NCBI RefSeq assembly: GCF_000721075.1
Contig: NZ_JOEQ01000007.1
Coordinates: forward strand, 62,001-126,000
DNA length: 64,000 nucleotides
DNA from: Streptosporangium amethystogenes
GTDB lineage: Bacteria > Actinomycetota > Actinomycetes > Streptosporangiales > Streptosporangiaceae
Direction: 5' to 3'
Below the pieces are notes generated by a model. The model ran no database searches and was not told the origin of the DNA. It was given only the letters and a program-made list of their open reading frames with translations. A program made the translations under genes and the position numbers. This document shows, piece after piece, positions 26,831 through 36,039 of the stretch (position 1 is its first letter; every line of letters begins with the position of its first letter).

Positions 26831-27357
26831 GGAGTGGGTGAGAAGGTGGGCGTCGCCGATCCGCCGTAGGGTGCCGTGTTCCTGTGCTGGTTGGCGAACA
26901 TGTCGACCGGCGGTACGACACGCGGGTTGGAGTCGGCCCCGCCTACCACGAACAGTGTGCCGATCGCCACGGCCGCCGAGGCGACACCCACCGCGACGTA
27001 ACCCGCTCTCCGGGGGCGGCGCGGTCCTTGGACCCGGCTCCTGGGACGGTTGTCGGGGGGAGCGACGCTGTACATGCTCGGAATGGGTGCTCCGCCAAAG
27101 GTGCGCGAGGCCGGAAAGGGGCGCTCACGCGGGGGCAACGGGCCGCCGGGCTCCGCCATCCGCAGCAGGGACATCGTCAGGTCGGTCGGCATCGCGGGCC
27201 CGTCGAGGGACCGCAACCGGCTCTTCAGCGCTCGCACGGCGTCGACCTCGGCCCGGCAGTCGGCACAGAAGGCCAGATGCGACAGGGCCCGGTCGCGCTC
27301 GTGGTGGTTCAGTTCACCGTCTACCAGCGCGGAAACACGCTCTCCTAGATGACTCAT
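26827..27357 (-). CDS. rseA: Anti-sigma-E factor RseA with zinc-finger (176 aa)
   Basis: The N-terminal ZAS domain has HHERDRALSHLAFCADC (Hx3Cx2C), then a helical sigma-binding part. One membrane helix (YVAVGVASAAVAIGTLFVVGG) near residue 125 leads to a short extracytoplasmic tail. It holds SigE inactive at the membrane until released. ATG 27357 has AAGGAG 5 nt upstream; a GTG-type extension to 27390 is not needed. It is 52 bp downstream of sigE. Confidence 0.92.
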   Translation of the reverse strand: MSHLGERVSALVDGELNHHERDRALSHLAFCADCRAEVDAVRALKSRLRSLDGPAMPTDLTMSLLRMAEPGGPLPPRERPFPASRTFGGAPIPSMYSVAPPDNRPRSRVQGPRRPRRAGYVAVGVASAAVAIGTLFVVGGADSNPRVVPPVDMFANQHRNTAPYGGSATPTFSPTP

Positions 27358-27409
27358 GCGCACTCCTTGCCAAGTGGCTCGTCGTGACATTCGTCATGAC
27401 TGTGATTTC

Positions 27410-28042
27410 TCATGCGAATTCCTCCCCGTGGGTAACGCTCGGGGGGAGTAGATCGTTCCTCGGCGCGCGATGCTCAAGCGCCTCGCGCAACTGCGCCCGC
27501 CCGCGGTGGATCCGGCTCCGAACCGTGCCGAGCTTCACACCCAGCGTCGCCGCGATCTCCTCGTAGGACAGCCCCTCGATGTCACACAGAACGACGGCCG
27601 CGCGGAACTCGGGCGCGAGCGCGTCGAGTGCCGCCTGGATGTCGGGCTCCAGATGGGTGTCGTCGTACACCTGTGCGGGAGAAGGCTCGCGCCCGCGCAG
27701 CCGCTCGGCGGCGTCGTCGGCGAGCCCCTCGAACCTGATGCGCTGCTTGCGCCGCGCCATGTCGAGAAACAGGTTGGTGGTGATGCGGTGGAGCCAGCCC
27801 TCGAAGGTGCCTGGCGTGTAGTTCGACAACGACCTGAAGACCCGGACGAAGACCTCCTGTGTGAGATCTTCCGCATCGTGCACGTTGCCGGTCAGCCGAT
27901 AGGCCAGCCGGTACACTCGCGCCGAGTGCGCCCGGACCACCTCCTCCCAGGTAGGAGGCGTCCAATCAGACACTGGAGCTTCTGCCTGGTGGTCAGGCTC
28001 GTCCACCAGCACTCCTCTCTCCGGGACCACCGCTATCGCCAT
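27410..28042 (-). CDS. sigE: ECF RNA polymerase sigma factor SigE (210 aa)
   Basis: Region 2 ([45 protein letters not shown]) and region 4 ([46 protein letters not shown]) are complete. It directs transcription of envelope-stress genes. ATG 28042 is preferred; a TTG at 28093 is in frame but without a ribosome site. The order sigE-rseA-rseB-htrA-tatB, with a divergent O-methyltransferase, matches Rv1221-Rv1224 and Rv1220c. A GGAAC-N18-GTT promoter (28112-28137) suggests autoregulation. Confidence 0.93.
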   Translation of the reverse strand: MAIAVVPERGVLVDEPDHQAEAPVSDWTPPTWEEVVRAHSARVYRLAYRLTGNVHDAEDLTQEVFVRVFRSLSNYTPGTFEGWLHRITTNLFLDMARRKQRIRFEGLADDAAERLRGREPSPAQVYDDTHLEPDIQAALDALAPEFRAAVVLCDIEGLSYEEIAATLGVKLGTVRSRIHRGRAQLREALEHRAPRNDLLPPSVTHGEEFA

Positions 28043-28111
28043 AGTGCCTGGTTTCGTCCCTTCGTGCGCACTGACTACCTTCAGGACCGGCAAAGGCCGC
28101 TTAAACCGTGC

Positions 28112-28137
28112 AACGCACCGGGGACGACATGAGTTCC
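28112..28137 (-). promoter_or_regulatory. ECF-type autoregulatory promoter of sigE
   Basis: Read on the minus strand, GGAAC (complement of 28133-28137) and GTT (complement of 28112-28114) are separated by exactly 18 bp. This fits the consensus of SigE/SigR-type ECF promoters in actinobacteria. Transcription would begin near 28105, about 60 nt before ATG 28042. Confidence 0.6.
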
Positions 28138-28213
28138 CGATCGGGCCTGCCTCCCTTAGGCTGCGACCCAGCGCCTATATGACTGTGTACGGAGAAAGCG
28201 GGAGGAGAGGCCG

Positions 28214-28864
28214 ATGGCAGAGACGCCGACAAGTCCGTTGGAGGCCACTCTGGCCTATGCCGATGAGTTCCACAGGGAGGACGACATCCTGCTGGCCGCG
28301 CGCATGCGCGGCACCGAGGTGGGAGCGCCCCCGATCCTGCCCGGCGGCGGCGCCGCTCTCTGCTTCCTCGCCACCGCCATCAACGCCCGTGCCGTCGTGG
28401 AGATCGGCACCGGCTGCGGGGTGTCAGGTCTGTGGCTGCTCCGCGGCATGCGCCAGGACGGCACGCTCACCAGCGTGGACGTGGAACCGGAGCACCAGCG
28501 ACTGGCCAGGCAGAGCTTCGCCCAGGCCGGATTCTCCGGGGGGCGGACCCGCCTGATCACCGGCCGCGCCCTCGACGTGCTCCCCCGGCTGTCCGACGGC
28601 GGCTACGACCTGGTCTTCTGCGACGGCGCCATGCACGAGTACGCCGACTACCTGGCCGAGTCCGTCCGACTGCTCCGGGTCGGCGGCATCGTCGTCTTCG
28701 ACAACGCCCTCTGGGGCAACCGGGTGGCCGACCCCGCGCAGCGGGACCCCGACACGGTCTCCATCAGGGAACTCGGCAAGCTCGTCCGCTCCGACGAACG
28801 GCTCCGCCCGCTGATGATGCCTCTCGGAGACGGCATCCTGGCGGCCGTCAAGCTCTCCGACTGA
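28214..28864 (+). CDS. SAM-dependent O-methyltransferase (216 aa)
   Basis: Family 3 O-methyltransferase (caffeoyl-CoA OMT-like) signatures: VEIGTGCGVSGLWLL (motif I), SVDVEPEHQRLARQSF, DLVFCDGAMHEYADYL (motif post-II with metal-ligand acidic residues) and GGIVVFDNALW. It is cytoplasmic, usually metal-dependent; the substrate is unknown. GGGAGGAGAGG upstream gives a strong ribosome site for ATG 28214. It is divergent from sigE, as Rv1220c is from Rv1221. Confidence 0.9.
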   Translation: MAETPTSPLEATLAYADEFHREDDILLAARMRGTEVGAPPILPGGGAALCFLATAINARAVVEIGTGCGVSGLWLLRGMRQDGTLTSVDVEPEHQRLARQSFAQAGFSGGRTRLITGRALDVLPRLSDGGYDLVFCDGAMHEYADYLAESVRLLRVGGIVVFDNALWGNRVADPAQRDPDTVSIRELGKLVRSDERLRPLMMPLGDGILAAVKLSD

Positions 28865-28882
28865 CGGCGGCCACCCGACCGG

Positions 28883-28909
28883 GGGCGGGACGACGACACC
28901 GTCCCGCCC
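28883..28909. terminator. Bidirectional hairpin between methyltransferase and pepA
   Basis: GGGCGGGACG (28883-28892) pairs with CGTCCCGCCC (28900-28909) around a 7-nt loop, between convergent genes. Confidence 0.75.
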
Positions 28910-28918
28910 GCCGTGTGA

Positions 28919-30373
<1,455 letters not shown>

Positions 30374-30565
30374 GGATGACTCCAGTCGTCAGGCCCGGCA
30401 GGAGAGAGACGCCGGGGGAACACCGCGGCCCTGGCGCGAGCCGCCGCAAGGCGGTCCGACGGCCAGGGCCGTGTTCATCGTCGGTCGCGCGGGCCATCGC
30501 AGGTGTCATGCTCCCCGAGCAAGCTCAAATAGGGCCCGGCTCCGCCACTTTGTCTTAGATCGGTA

Positions 30566-30733
30566 TCAACCGACGATTTTCTTGAGTTCCTCACCAAGAG
30601 CGCTTGCCTCGTCCGCGGAGAGCTCAACGACGAGACGGCCGCCACCCTCCAGAGGAACCCGCATGACGATCCCCCTGCCTTCCTTGACGACCTCCAGCGG
30701 ACCATCACCGGTCCTCGGCTTCATAGCCGCCAT
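30566..30733 (-). CDS. DUF3117 family protein (55 aa)
   Basis: The product starts MAAMKPRTGDGPLEV and ends ALGEELKKIVG; the full length matches DUF3117 (Rv1211-like), one of the most conserved tiny proteins of actinobacteria, of unknown function. ATG 30733 has AGGAAGGG upstream. A longer in-frame start at 30799 would add a poorly conserved extension and is rejected. Confidence 0.9.
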   Translation of the reverse strand: MAAMKPRTGDGPLEVVKEGRGIVMRVPLEGGGRLVVELSADEASALGEELKKIVG

Positions 30734-30922
30734 GCGTGTATCCCTTCCTGCTTCGGGCTCCGGATCTCCGACTGACCCGAGGGTGGCCGACGCATTCACG
30801 TCTTCTGTGATGTCCTATTATCCCGCCTCCGCACGGAGAATGGGAACGATCAATCTCAGCGTCGGCTCATCCGGCGATCAAGACCGTTGTCCGAGACCCC
30901 CCGGACGGCCAAACTTGTCCTC

Positions 30923-31705
30923 GTGAACGCCCGCGCCGCGCTCTTCGATCTGTATGGGGACCACCTCAGATCCCGGGGCGGCCACGCGTCCGTGGCCGCC
31001 CTCGTCCGCCTGCTCGCCCCGCTGGACATCGCCGCTCCGGCCGTGCGCACCGCCATCTCGCGGATGGTACGGCAAGGCTGGCTGGCGCCCGCCCGGTTGC
31101 CCGGAGGCCCCGGCTACGAGGTCATCCCCAAGTGCGTGCGCCGCCTCGACGAGGCCGCGCTGAGAATTTACCGAGTTGGGACGATCACCTGGAACGGCCG
31201 ATGGCACATCCTGGTGCTGGAGCCCGTGCGCGAGCGGTCCAGAAGGGAACGCCTCCGGGCCGAGCTCTCCTTCATCGGGTACGCGCCCCTGTCCGAGACC
31301 ACCTGGCTCGGGCCCCGGCCCTCCCCCGAACTGGAGACGATCCTCAGCCGCGAGGGCGTGGGCGCCGAACGGTTCGACGCGGTGCTCGACGGCGATCCTG
31401 CGGCACTGGCCGCCAGGACATGGGACCTGGACCGCATCGGTGCCGCCTACCGGAGATGGCTGGCTCAGGCGATGGACCTGATCGGCGAGTTGCCCGGCAA
31501 CGCGAGCGACGCCCGGGTGTTCGCCGTCCGCAGCAGGCTGCTGCACGGCTGGCGCAACTTCCTGTTCCACGACCCCGGGCTCCCAACCGAGCTCCTGCCG
31601 GGAGGCTGGCCGGGAGAGCAGGCCAGAATCTACTTCGAACACGAGGCCGGACGGTTGCTCCCAGCCGCCGCCGCCTTCGTCGACCGCCACCTCGGCGAGC
31701 CGTAA
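30923..31705 (+). CDS. PaaX-family transcriptional repressor (260 aa)
   Basis: PaaX architecture: N-terminal winged helix (ALFDLYGDHLRSRGGHASVAALVRLLAPLDIAAPAVRTAISRMVRQGWL split over residues 5-50), a central domain with WNGRWHILVLEPVRERSRRERLRAEL, and a C-terminal helical domain with LLHGWRNFLFHDPGLP. Family members bind phenylacetyl-CoA and repress phenylacetate catabolism. Only one candidate pathway gene, the enoyl-CoA hydratase 33 bp downstream, is nearby. GTG 30923 is preferred; a start at 30887 is possible. Confidence 0.87.
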   Translation: MNARAALFDLYGDHLRSRGGHASVAALVRLLAPLDIAAPAVRTAISRMVRQGWLAPARLPGGPGYEVIPKCVRRLDEAALRIYRVGTITWNGRWHILVLEPVRERSRRERLRAELSFIGYAPLSETTWLGPRPSPELETILSREGVGAERFDAVLDGDPAALAARTWDLDRIGAAYRRWLAQAMDLIGELPGNASDARVFAVRSRLLHGWRNFLFHDPGLPTELLPGGWPGEQARIYFEHEAGRLLPAAAAFVDRHLGEP

Positions 31706-31738
31706 CAGGCGGAGCCGAGAAGCCTGAAGGAGCCCTTG

Positions 31739-32521
31739 TTGAACGACGTTCTCTACTCCGTCGACGACGCCGTCGCCACCATCGTCATCAATCGGCCGGA
31801 GGCGATGAACTCGCTGACCTCCCGGGCGAAGACCGCCCTGCTTGAGGCGGTGACCGCGGCGTCGCAGGAGCGTGCCGTGCGGGCGGTGCTGCTGACCGGG
31901 ACGGGGCGGGCGTTCTGTGCCGGCCAGGACCTGAGCGAGCACGCCGCGAACCTGGAGGCCGGCCGGGGCCTGGACGACACGGTACGTACGCGGTATAACC
32001 CGATCGTCCGCATGATCACCGAGATGGACAAGCCGGTCGTCGCGGCGGTGAACGGCGTCGCCGCAGGCGCGGGCGCCGCGCTGGCCTTCGCCTGCGACCT
32101 GCGAATCGCCTCGGAGAAGGCCAGGTTCGCGATGGCCTTCTCCGGCATCGCCCTGGCCCCGGACTCGGGCGCCTCCTGGACCCTGCAGCGCCTGGTCGGC
32201 GCGGGCCGCGCGGCGGAGCTGCTACTGCTCGGCGAGCCGATCGGCTCGGCCCGCGCGCTCGAACTCGGGATCGTCTCCCAGGTCATTCCCGCCGACGAGC
32301 TGGGCACCGCGGCCCGCGCGCTGGCCGTACGGCTGGCACAGGGGCCCACGAGCGCCTACACGGCCACCAAGCGCGCCCTGCGGTTCGCCTCGACCAGTTC
32401 GCTGGCCGAGGCCCTGGAGCTGGAAGCCGACCTCCAGGACGCCTGCGCCAGGACCGACGACCACCTGAACGCGACCCGTGCCTTCCTCGCCAAGGAGCGG
32501 CCGGTCTTCCAAGGCCGCTGA
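31739..32521 (+). CDS. Enoyl-CoA hydratase/isomerase, PaaG-like (260 aa)
   Basis: Crotonase fold: NRPEAMNSLTS, the oxyanion segment GTGRAFCAGQDLSEH, and GVAAGAGAALAFACDLRIAS. The Asp of APDSGASW fits the PaaG/PaaB-type isomerase-hydratase group. It acts on acyl-CoA thioesters, possibly in phenylacetate degradation given the PaaX neighbour. AAGGAG at 31727-31732 is 6 nt before TTG 31739, which therefore decides the start over TTG 31736. Probably co-transcribed with the PaaX gene. Confidence 0.9.
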   Translation: MNDVLYSVDDAVATIVINRPEAMNSLTSRAKTALLEAVTAASQERAVRAVLLTGTGRAFCAGQDLSEHAANLEAGRGLDDTVRTRYNPIVRMITEMDKPVVAAVNGVAAGAGAALAFACDLRIASEKARFAMAFSGIALAPDSGASWTLQRLVGAGRAAELLLLGEPIGSARALELGIVSQVIPADELGTAARALAVRLAQGPTSAYTATKRALRFASTSSLAEALELEADLQDACARTDDHLNATRAFLAKERPVFQGR

Positions 32522-32590
32522 CGGCCCGCCGGGAGGCCGGCTGACCGCCGCCCGCACGCCTCCCCCCTCGCGGGGCGAGAGGGGAGGCCG

Positions 32591-33160
32591 TCAGGCCCGG
32601 CGTGTCCAGCAGTCGGCCAGGTGGTCGTTGACGAGGCCGATGGCCTGCATCAGCGCGTAGGCGGTGGTCGGGCCGACGAAACGGAAGCCGTGTGACTTGA
32701 GCTCCTTGGCCAGCGCCTTGGAACCGGAGGTCTGGGCGGGCAGGTCCGCCGGGGTCTTCGGGATCGGCGAGCCGGGGTCCGCGTGACTCCAGACGAGGTC
32801 GGACAGGCCGATGCCGAGCGCGGCCCTCGCGTTGGCGATCGTCGCCTCGATCTTGGCCCGGTTCCTGACGATGCCCGCGTCGCCGAGCAGGCGTTCGACG
32901 TCCTGCTCGCCGAAGGCGGCCACGGCCGGAATGGAGAACCCCTCGAAGGCGGCACGGAAGTTCTCCCGCTTGCGCAGGATGGTGATCCAGGACAGGCCGG
33001 ACTGGAACGCCTCCAGCGTGATCCGCTCGAACACCCGGTCGTCTCCGGTGACCGGGTGGCCCCACTCCTCGTCGTGGTAGGCGATGTAGTCGGGGGCCGC
33101 GCTCACCCACCCACAGCGCACGAGCTCCACGGGCACGACGGGTCGCGAGGTCTCGGTCAA
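32591..33160 (-). CDS. tag: DNA-3-methyladenine glycosylase I (189 aa)
   Basis: Tag family features: RCGWVSAAPDYIAYHDEEWG (zinc-ligand Cys and the conserved YHDEEWG), SGLSWITILRKRENFRAAFEGF, and the C-terminal HLADCW that supplies the remaining zinc ligands. It excises 3-methyladenine from alkylated DNA. The TTG start overlaps the stop of the upstream DivIVA-like gene as TTGA, so translation is likely coupled. The order DivIVA-like - tag matches Rv1209-Rv1210. Confidence 0.93.
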   Translation of the reverse strand: MTETSRPVVPVELVRCGWVSAAPDYIAYHDEEWGHPVTGDDRVFERITLEAFQSGLSWITILRKRENFRAAFEGFSIPAVAAFGEQDVERLLGDAGIVRNRAKIEATIANARAALGIGLSDLVWSHADPGSPIPKTPADLPAQTSGSKALAKELKSHGFRFVGPTTAYALMQAIGLVNDHLADCWTRRA

Positions 33161-33906
33161 CGGGATTCCTCTTTCTTGTCCGTCCCCGGCAACTCACCGG
33201 GGTGAACGCCGACGGCATCGGAGGACGGCTCCGACGAGGCCCCAGAAGCGGTCGGGGAAGCGGGCGGGGAGTCCGGCACCCGGGACGGCTCGGGCGGCGA
33301 GGAGACCCGCTCCGCCACAGAACTCTCATCCGCCTCGGGAAGCCCATCGGCCCCTTCCGGCCCCTGCTCAGCCCGCGGAACGGCCGGTGACCCGCCGGAA
33401 TCCCCCTCGTCCGGCACGGGGTCCGGCACGGGATCGGCCGCGTCGAAGAGCCGGTGCGGCGCCTCGCGCTCGGTGAGCGAAACGGCGGACGACCCGCCGG
33501 AACGCTCCTTGCCCGCCACGGGCCTGCCGTGGCCGGAGAGCTCGTACGGCGCCTCAAGTTCGCGCAGGGTGGCGGACAGGCCGCCTTTGAGCTCGTGGCG
33601 GGCCTGGAGCCTGCCGGCGAGCAGCTCGGCCACCCGCTGCTCCAGCACGGCGATCCTGGTGTCACGCTCGCTCAGGGCTCCGGCGACCCGGTTCAGCGCC
33701 TCGTCCACGCTCTGGGTGTGATAGCCGACGAGGCTCACCGGGAGCTGGAGCGCCATGAAGTCGACGGCACCGAGCTGGCCGCCCTTGGGCAGGTCCAGCG
33801 GAGGCACGTCGGGAGCGAACTCGCTCAGCTCACCCCCCCGCCCCATGGCGACCACCGTGACACTGGCGATGACGGCTACGGCAGCGAGGGCTAATACGAC
33901 CAGCAC
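33157..33906 (-). CDS. Membrane-anchored DivIVA-like protein (249 aa)
   Basis: It begins directly with a membrane helix (LVVLALAAVAVIASVTVVAMG), followed by LPVSLVGYHTQSVDEALNRVAGALSERDTRIAVLEQRV, the short DivIVA-type Y..xxVDxxL motif and coiled coil. A Ser/Pro/Glu-rich disordered tail of ~130 residues ends the protein. DivIVA-like proteins mark poles or septa in actinobacteria; the role of this short membrane version is unknown. GTG 33906 starts at the helix; longer frames upstream are not supported. It is coupled to tag by overlap. Confidence 0.78.
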   Translation of the reverse strand: MLVVLALAAVAVIASVTVVAMGRGGELSEFAPDVPPLDLPKGGQLGAVDFMALQLPVSLVGYHTQSVDEALNRVAGALSERDTRIAVLEQRVAELLAGRLQARHELKGGLSATLRELEAPYELSGHGRPVAGKERSGGSSAVSLTEREAPHRLFDAADPVPDPVPDEGDSGGSPAVPRAEQGPEGADGLPEADESSVAERVSSPPEPSRVPDSPPASPTASGASSEPSSDAVGVHPGELPGTDKKEESR

Positions 33907-33947
33907 ATATGAATCGTGCCACAACTCCGCTGACCTAGGATCGGGTC

Positions 33948-34403
33948 GTGACTCCTCCGTTCCCTGAAGAGAGCAGCCTCCCGCCCGCCTCCGCCGAGGC
34001 GGGCGACGACCGGACCCCGGCCTCTCCGAGCGAGCGGACCGGAGCGGTCCCACCGGTCCCACCGGCGGCCCCTCTCGTGCTCGGACCCGGCGATCCGGGC
34101 GAACCCGGCTGGGTCGAGGCCCACTCGATCAGGGAGGTCGAGGAGCTCGTCCGCGCCGGGCACACCGTGGTCGTCACCCCCGCCAGGCTGGCCGCCGCCG
34201 GGAGGACCGGGGAGGTCGCCGTCACCGCCGAAGACGGGCGGGACGCCGAGGCCGCGGAGCTCACCGCGGCCTCGATCTGCGCCTGGGCGGGTGCCCGCGT
34301 GTTCCGTACGGATCGCCGGGAACAGGTGCGGCTCGCGGTCGAGATGACCGACTCGCTCGCCGGGCGGCGTCCACCCGCGCTAACCCGCCGTGGCCTCGCC
34401 TAG
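33948..34403 (+). CDS. Small protein resembling C-terminal end of dihydropteroate synthase (151 aa)
   Basis: The N-terminal ~55 residues are Pro/Ala/Glu-rich. The C-terminal part, AAELTAASICAWAGARVFRT then REQVRLAVEMTDSLAGRRP, resembles the last helices of dihydropteroate synthase (FolP). No pterin- or sulfonamide-site motifs are present. In M. tuberculosis folP2 lies between the LOG gene (Rv1205) and the DivIVA-like gene (Rv1209), exactly the position seen here, so a folP2 remnant or recycled domain is likely. GTG start. Function unknown. Confidence 0.5.
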   Translation: MTPPFPEESSLPPASAEAGDDRTPASPSERTGAVPPVPPAAPLVLGPGDPGEPGWVEAHSIREVEELVRAGHTVVVTPARLAAAGRTGEVAVTAEDGRDAEAAELTAASICAWAGARVFRTDRREQVRLAVEMTDSLAGRRPPALTRRGLA

Positions 34404-34967
34404 TTCCTCGGCACTCGGTTCCAGGTGCCTGGTCGACTTCTCCAGCAACCGGAACGCCTCGTCGACCGTGGCGGTCCAGGAGATGGCGTCGAAGACGTTC
34501 GGCCGGGTGAAGCCCGCCTCCTGCATGCCCTCGACCAGGTCCCGCAGCGGCCGGTAGATGCCCCACGGGTCGAGGACCACCAGGGGCTTGTCGTGCAGGC
34601 CCAGCGTGCGGGACGTCCAGATCTCGAACAGCTCCTCCAGCGTTCCGATGCCGCCCGGCAGCACCAGGAAGGCGTCGGAGCGGGCGTCCATGACCCCCTT
34701 GCGCTCGCGCATGTCGCCGGTGATCACCAGCTCGTCGGCGTGCTCGTCCGCGAGCTCGATGTCCACCAGTGACTGGGGGATCACGCCCACGGTGCGGGCG
34801 CCGCCCGCACGGGCCGCCCGGGCGATCGCGCCCATGCAGGAGACCCTGGCCCCTCCACTCACCAGGCCGTGCCCGCGCCTGGCGAGCTCCGCACCGACCT
34901 CCTCGGCCAGCTCCTGGTACTTCTTGTCGATTCTCTGACTAGACGCGAGGAATACGCATATGAACAC
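34380..34967 (-). CDS. LOG-family (TIGR00730) protein (195 aa)
   Basis: Rossmann-like fold with the family signature LPGGIGTLEELFE and a preceding MRERKGVM motif. LOG proteins hydrolyse nucleoside 5'-monophosphates, releasing free base (cytokinin-activating type). It lies 20 bp downstream of a second LOG-family gene on the same strand, so both are likely in one transcript. Its 3' end overlaps the convergent FolP-like gene by 24 bp. Confidence 0.87.
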   Translation of the reverse strand: MFICVFLASSQRIDKKYQELAEEVGAELARRGHGLVSGGARVSCMGAIARAARAGGARTVGVIPQSLVDIELADEHADELVITGDMRERKGVMDARSDAFLVLPGGIGTLEELFEIWTSRTLGLHDKPLVVLDPWGIYRPLRDLVEGMQEAGFTRPNVFDAISWTATVDEAFRLLEKSTRHLEPSAEELGEATAG

Positions 34968-34987
34968 GCCCCGACCCTATTCGAGGG

Positions 34988-35767
34988 TCACGGGCTTCTC
35001 CGCTCGTCCCTGACCCGCCCGCCCCTGGTGCGGTCGGCCTCCACGATGATCCGGACCGCCTCGTCCACATCGTCGGTGACGTGGATGAGATCCGCGTCCC
35101 GGGCGGAGATCTTGCCGGTCCGCACGAGGGTGTTCCTGATCCAGCCGATCAGGTCGCCCCAGAACTCGGTGCCCATCAGCACCACGGGGAAGGAGGTGAC
35201 CTTCCCCGTCTGGACCAGGGTGAGTGCCTCGAACAGCTCGTCCAGGGTGCCGAACCCGCCGGGCAGCGTGATGAAGCCGCAGGAGTACTTCACGAACATG
35301 GTCTTGCGCACGAAGAAGTAGCGGAACTCGATGCCGAGGTCGACGTACTCGTTCATGCTCTGTTCGAAGGGCAGCTCGATGCCCAGGCCGACCGAGACGC
35401 CGCCGGACTCCGCCGCCCCCCTGTTGGCGGCCTCCATGCAGCCGGGCCCGCCGCCGGTGATCACGGCGTAGCCCGCCTCGGAGAGCCGCTTCCCCAGCTC
35501 GATCCCCATCTCGTACTCGGGGGTGCCCGCAGGGGTACGCGCGGATCCGAACACGGTCACCGCCTGGGGCAGCTCGGCGAGCTGGCCGAAGCCCTCCACG
35601 AACTCGGCCTGGATCCGCATCACCCGCCAGGGGTCCATGTGCAGCCAGTCGGCCGGCCCTCTCCTGTCAAGAAGCCGCTGGTCGTAGGTGGAGTCGGAGA
35701 CGAGGTCACCGCGGACCACCGCGGCTCCCTGGCGGCGTTCAGGACGTGTTTTCTTCATGCGGGACAC
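34988..35767 (-). CDS. LOG-family (TIGR00730) protein, long form (259 aa)
   Basis: It has the LOG motif LPGGFGTLDELFEAL, a VFGSART nucleotide-loop segment and GGGPGCMEAANRGA, plus an N-terminal ~60-residue extension usual in the actinobacterial Rv1205-type group. Predicted phosphoribohydrolase on nucleotides. GTG 35767 or ATG 35758 are possible starts. AT-rich sequence at 35775-35825 likely holds the promoter. It differs clearly from the shorter LOG downstream, so this is an old duplication. Confidence 0.88.
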   Translation of the reverse strand: MSRMKKTRPERRQGAAVVRGDLVSDSTYDQRLLDRRGPADWLHMDPWRVMRIQAEFVEGFGQLAELPQAVTVFGSARTPAGTPEYEMGIELGKRLSEAGYAVITGGGPGCMEAANRGAAESGGVSVGLGIELPFEQSMNEYVDLGIEFRYFFVRKTMFVKYSCGFITLPGGFGTLDELFEALTLVQTGKVTSFPVVLMGTEFWGDLIGWIRNTLVRTGKISARDADLIHVTDDVDEAVRIIVEADRTRGGRVRDERRSP

Positions 35768-35868
35768 CGTAGTGCCGTCCCAGAAAAATCTTGAAAAATC
35801 TCCATGAAAACATGGAACCGAATTTTGACGAGGGCGCGTCTAACTGCACGAGGGTGCTGCTCGGGACT

Positions 35869-35914
35869 GAAAGTGGCTTTCCCCGCCAAATGGCCGGCGA
35901 GGAAAGCCACTTTC
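35869..35914. terminator. Hairpin downstream of dapE
   Basis: GAAAGTGGCTTTCC (35869-35882) is perfectly complementary to 35901-35914, with an 18-nt loop. It lies between dapE and the LOG gene on the minus strand and probably separates the two transcripts. Confidence 0.7.
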
Positions 35915-36039
35915 ATTTGCGCCCCACCTCGCTCCGGCCCCTCGCGGGGTAACCGCCCACGTCAGAGCGGAACGGATCGCACCCGCCGGATGCCGTGCCC
36001 CGCCGTGAACGACACGTCCGGCCGGGTGAACCCGGCCTT

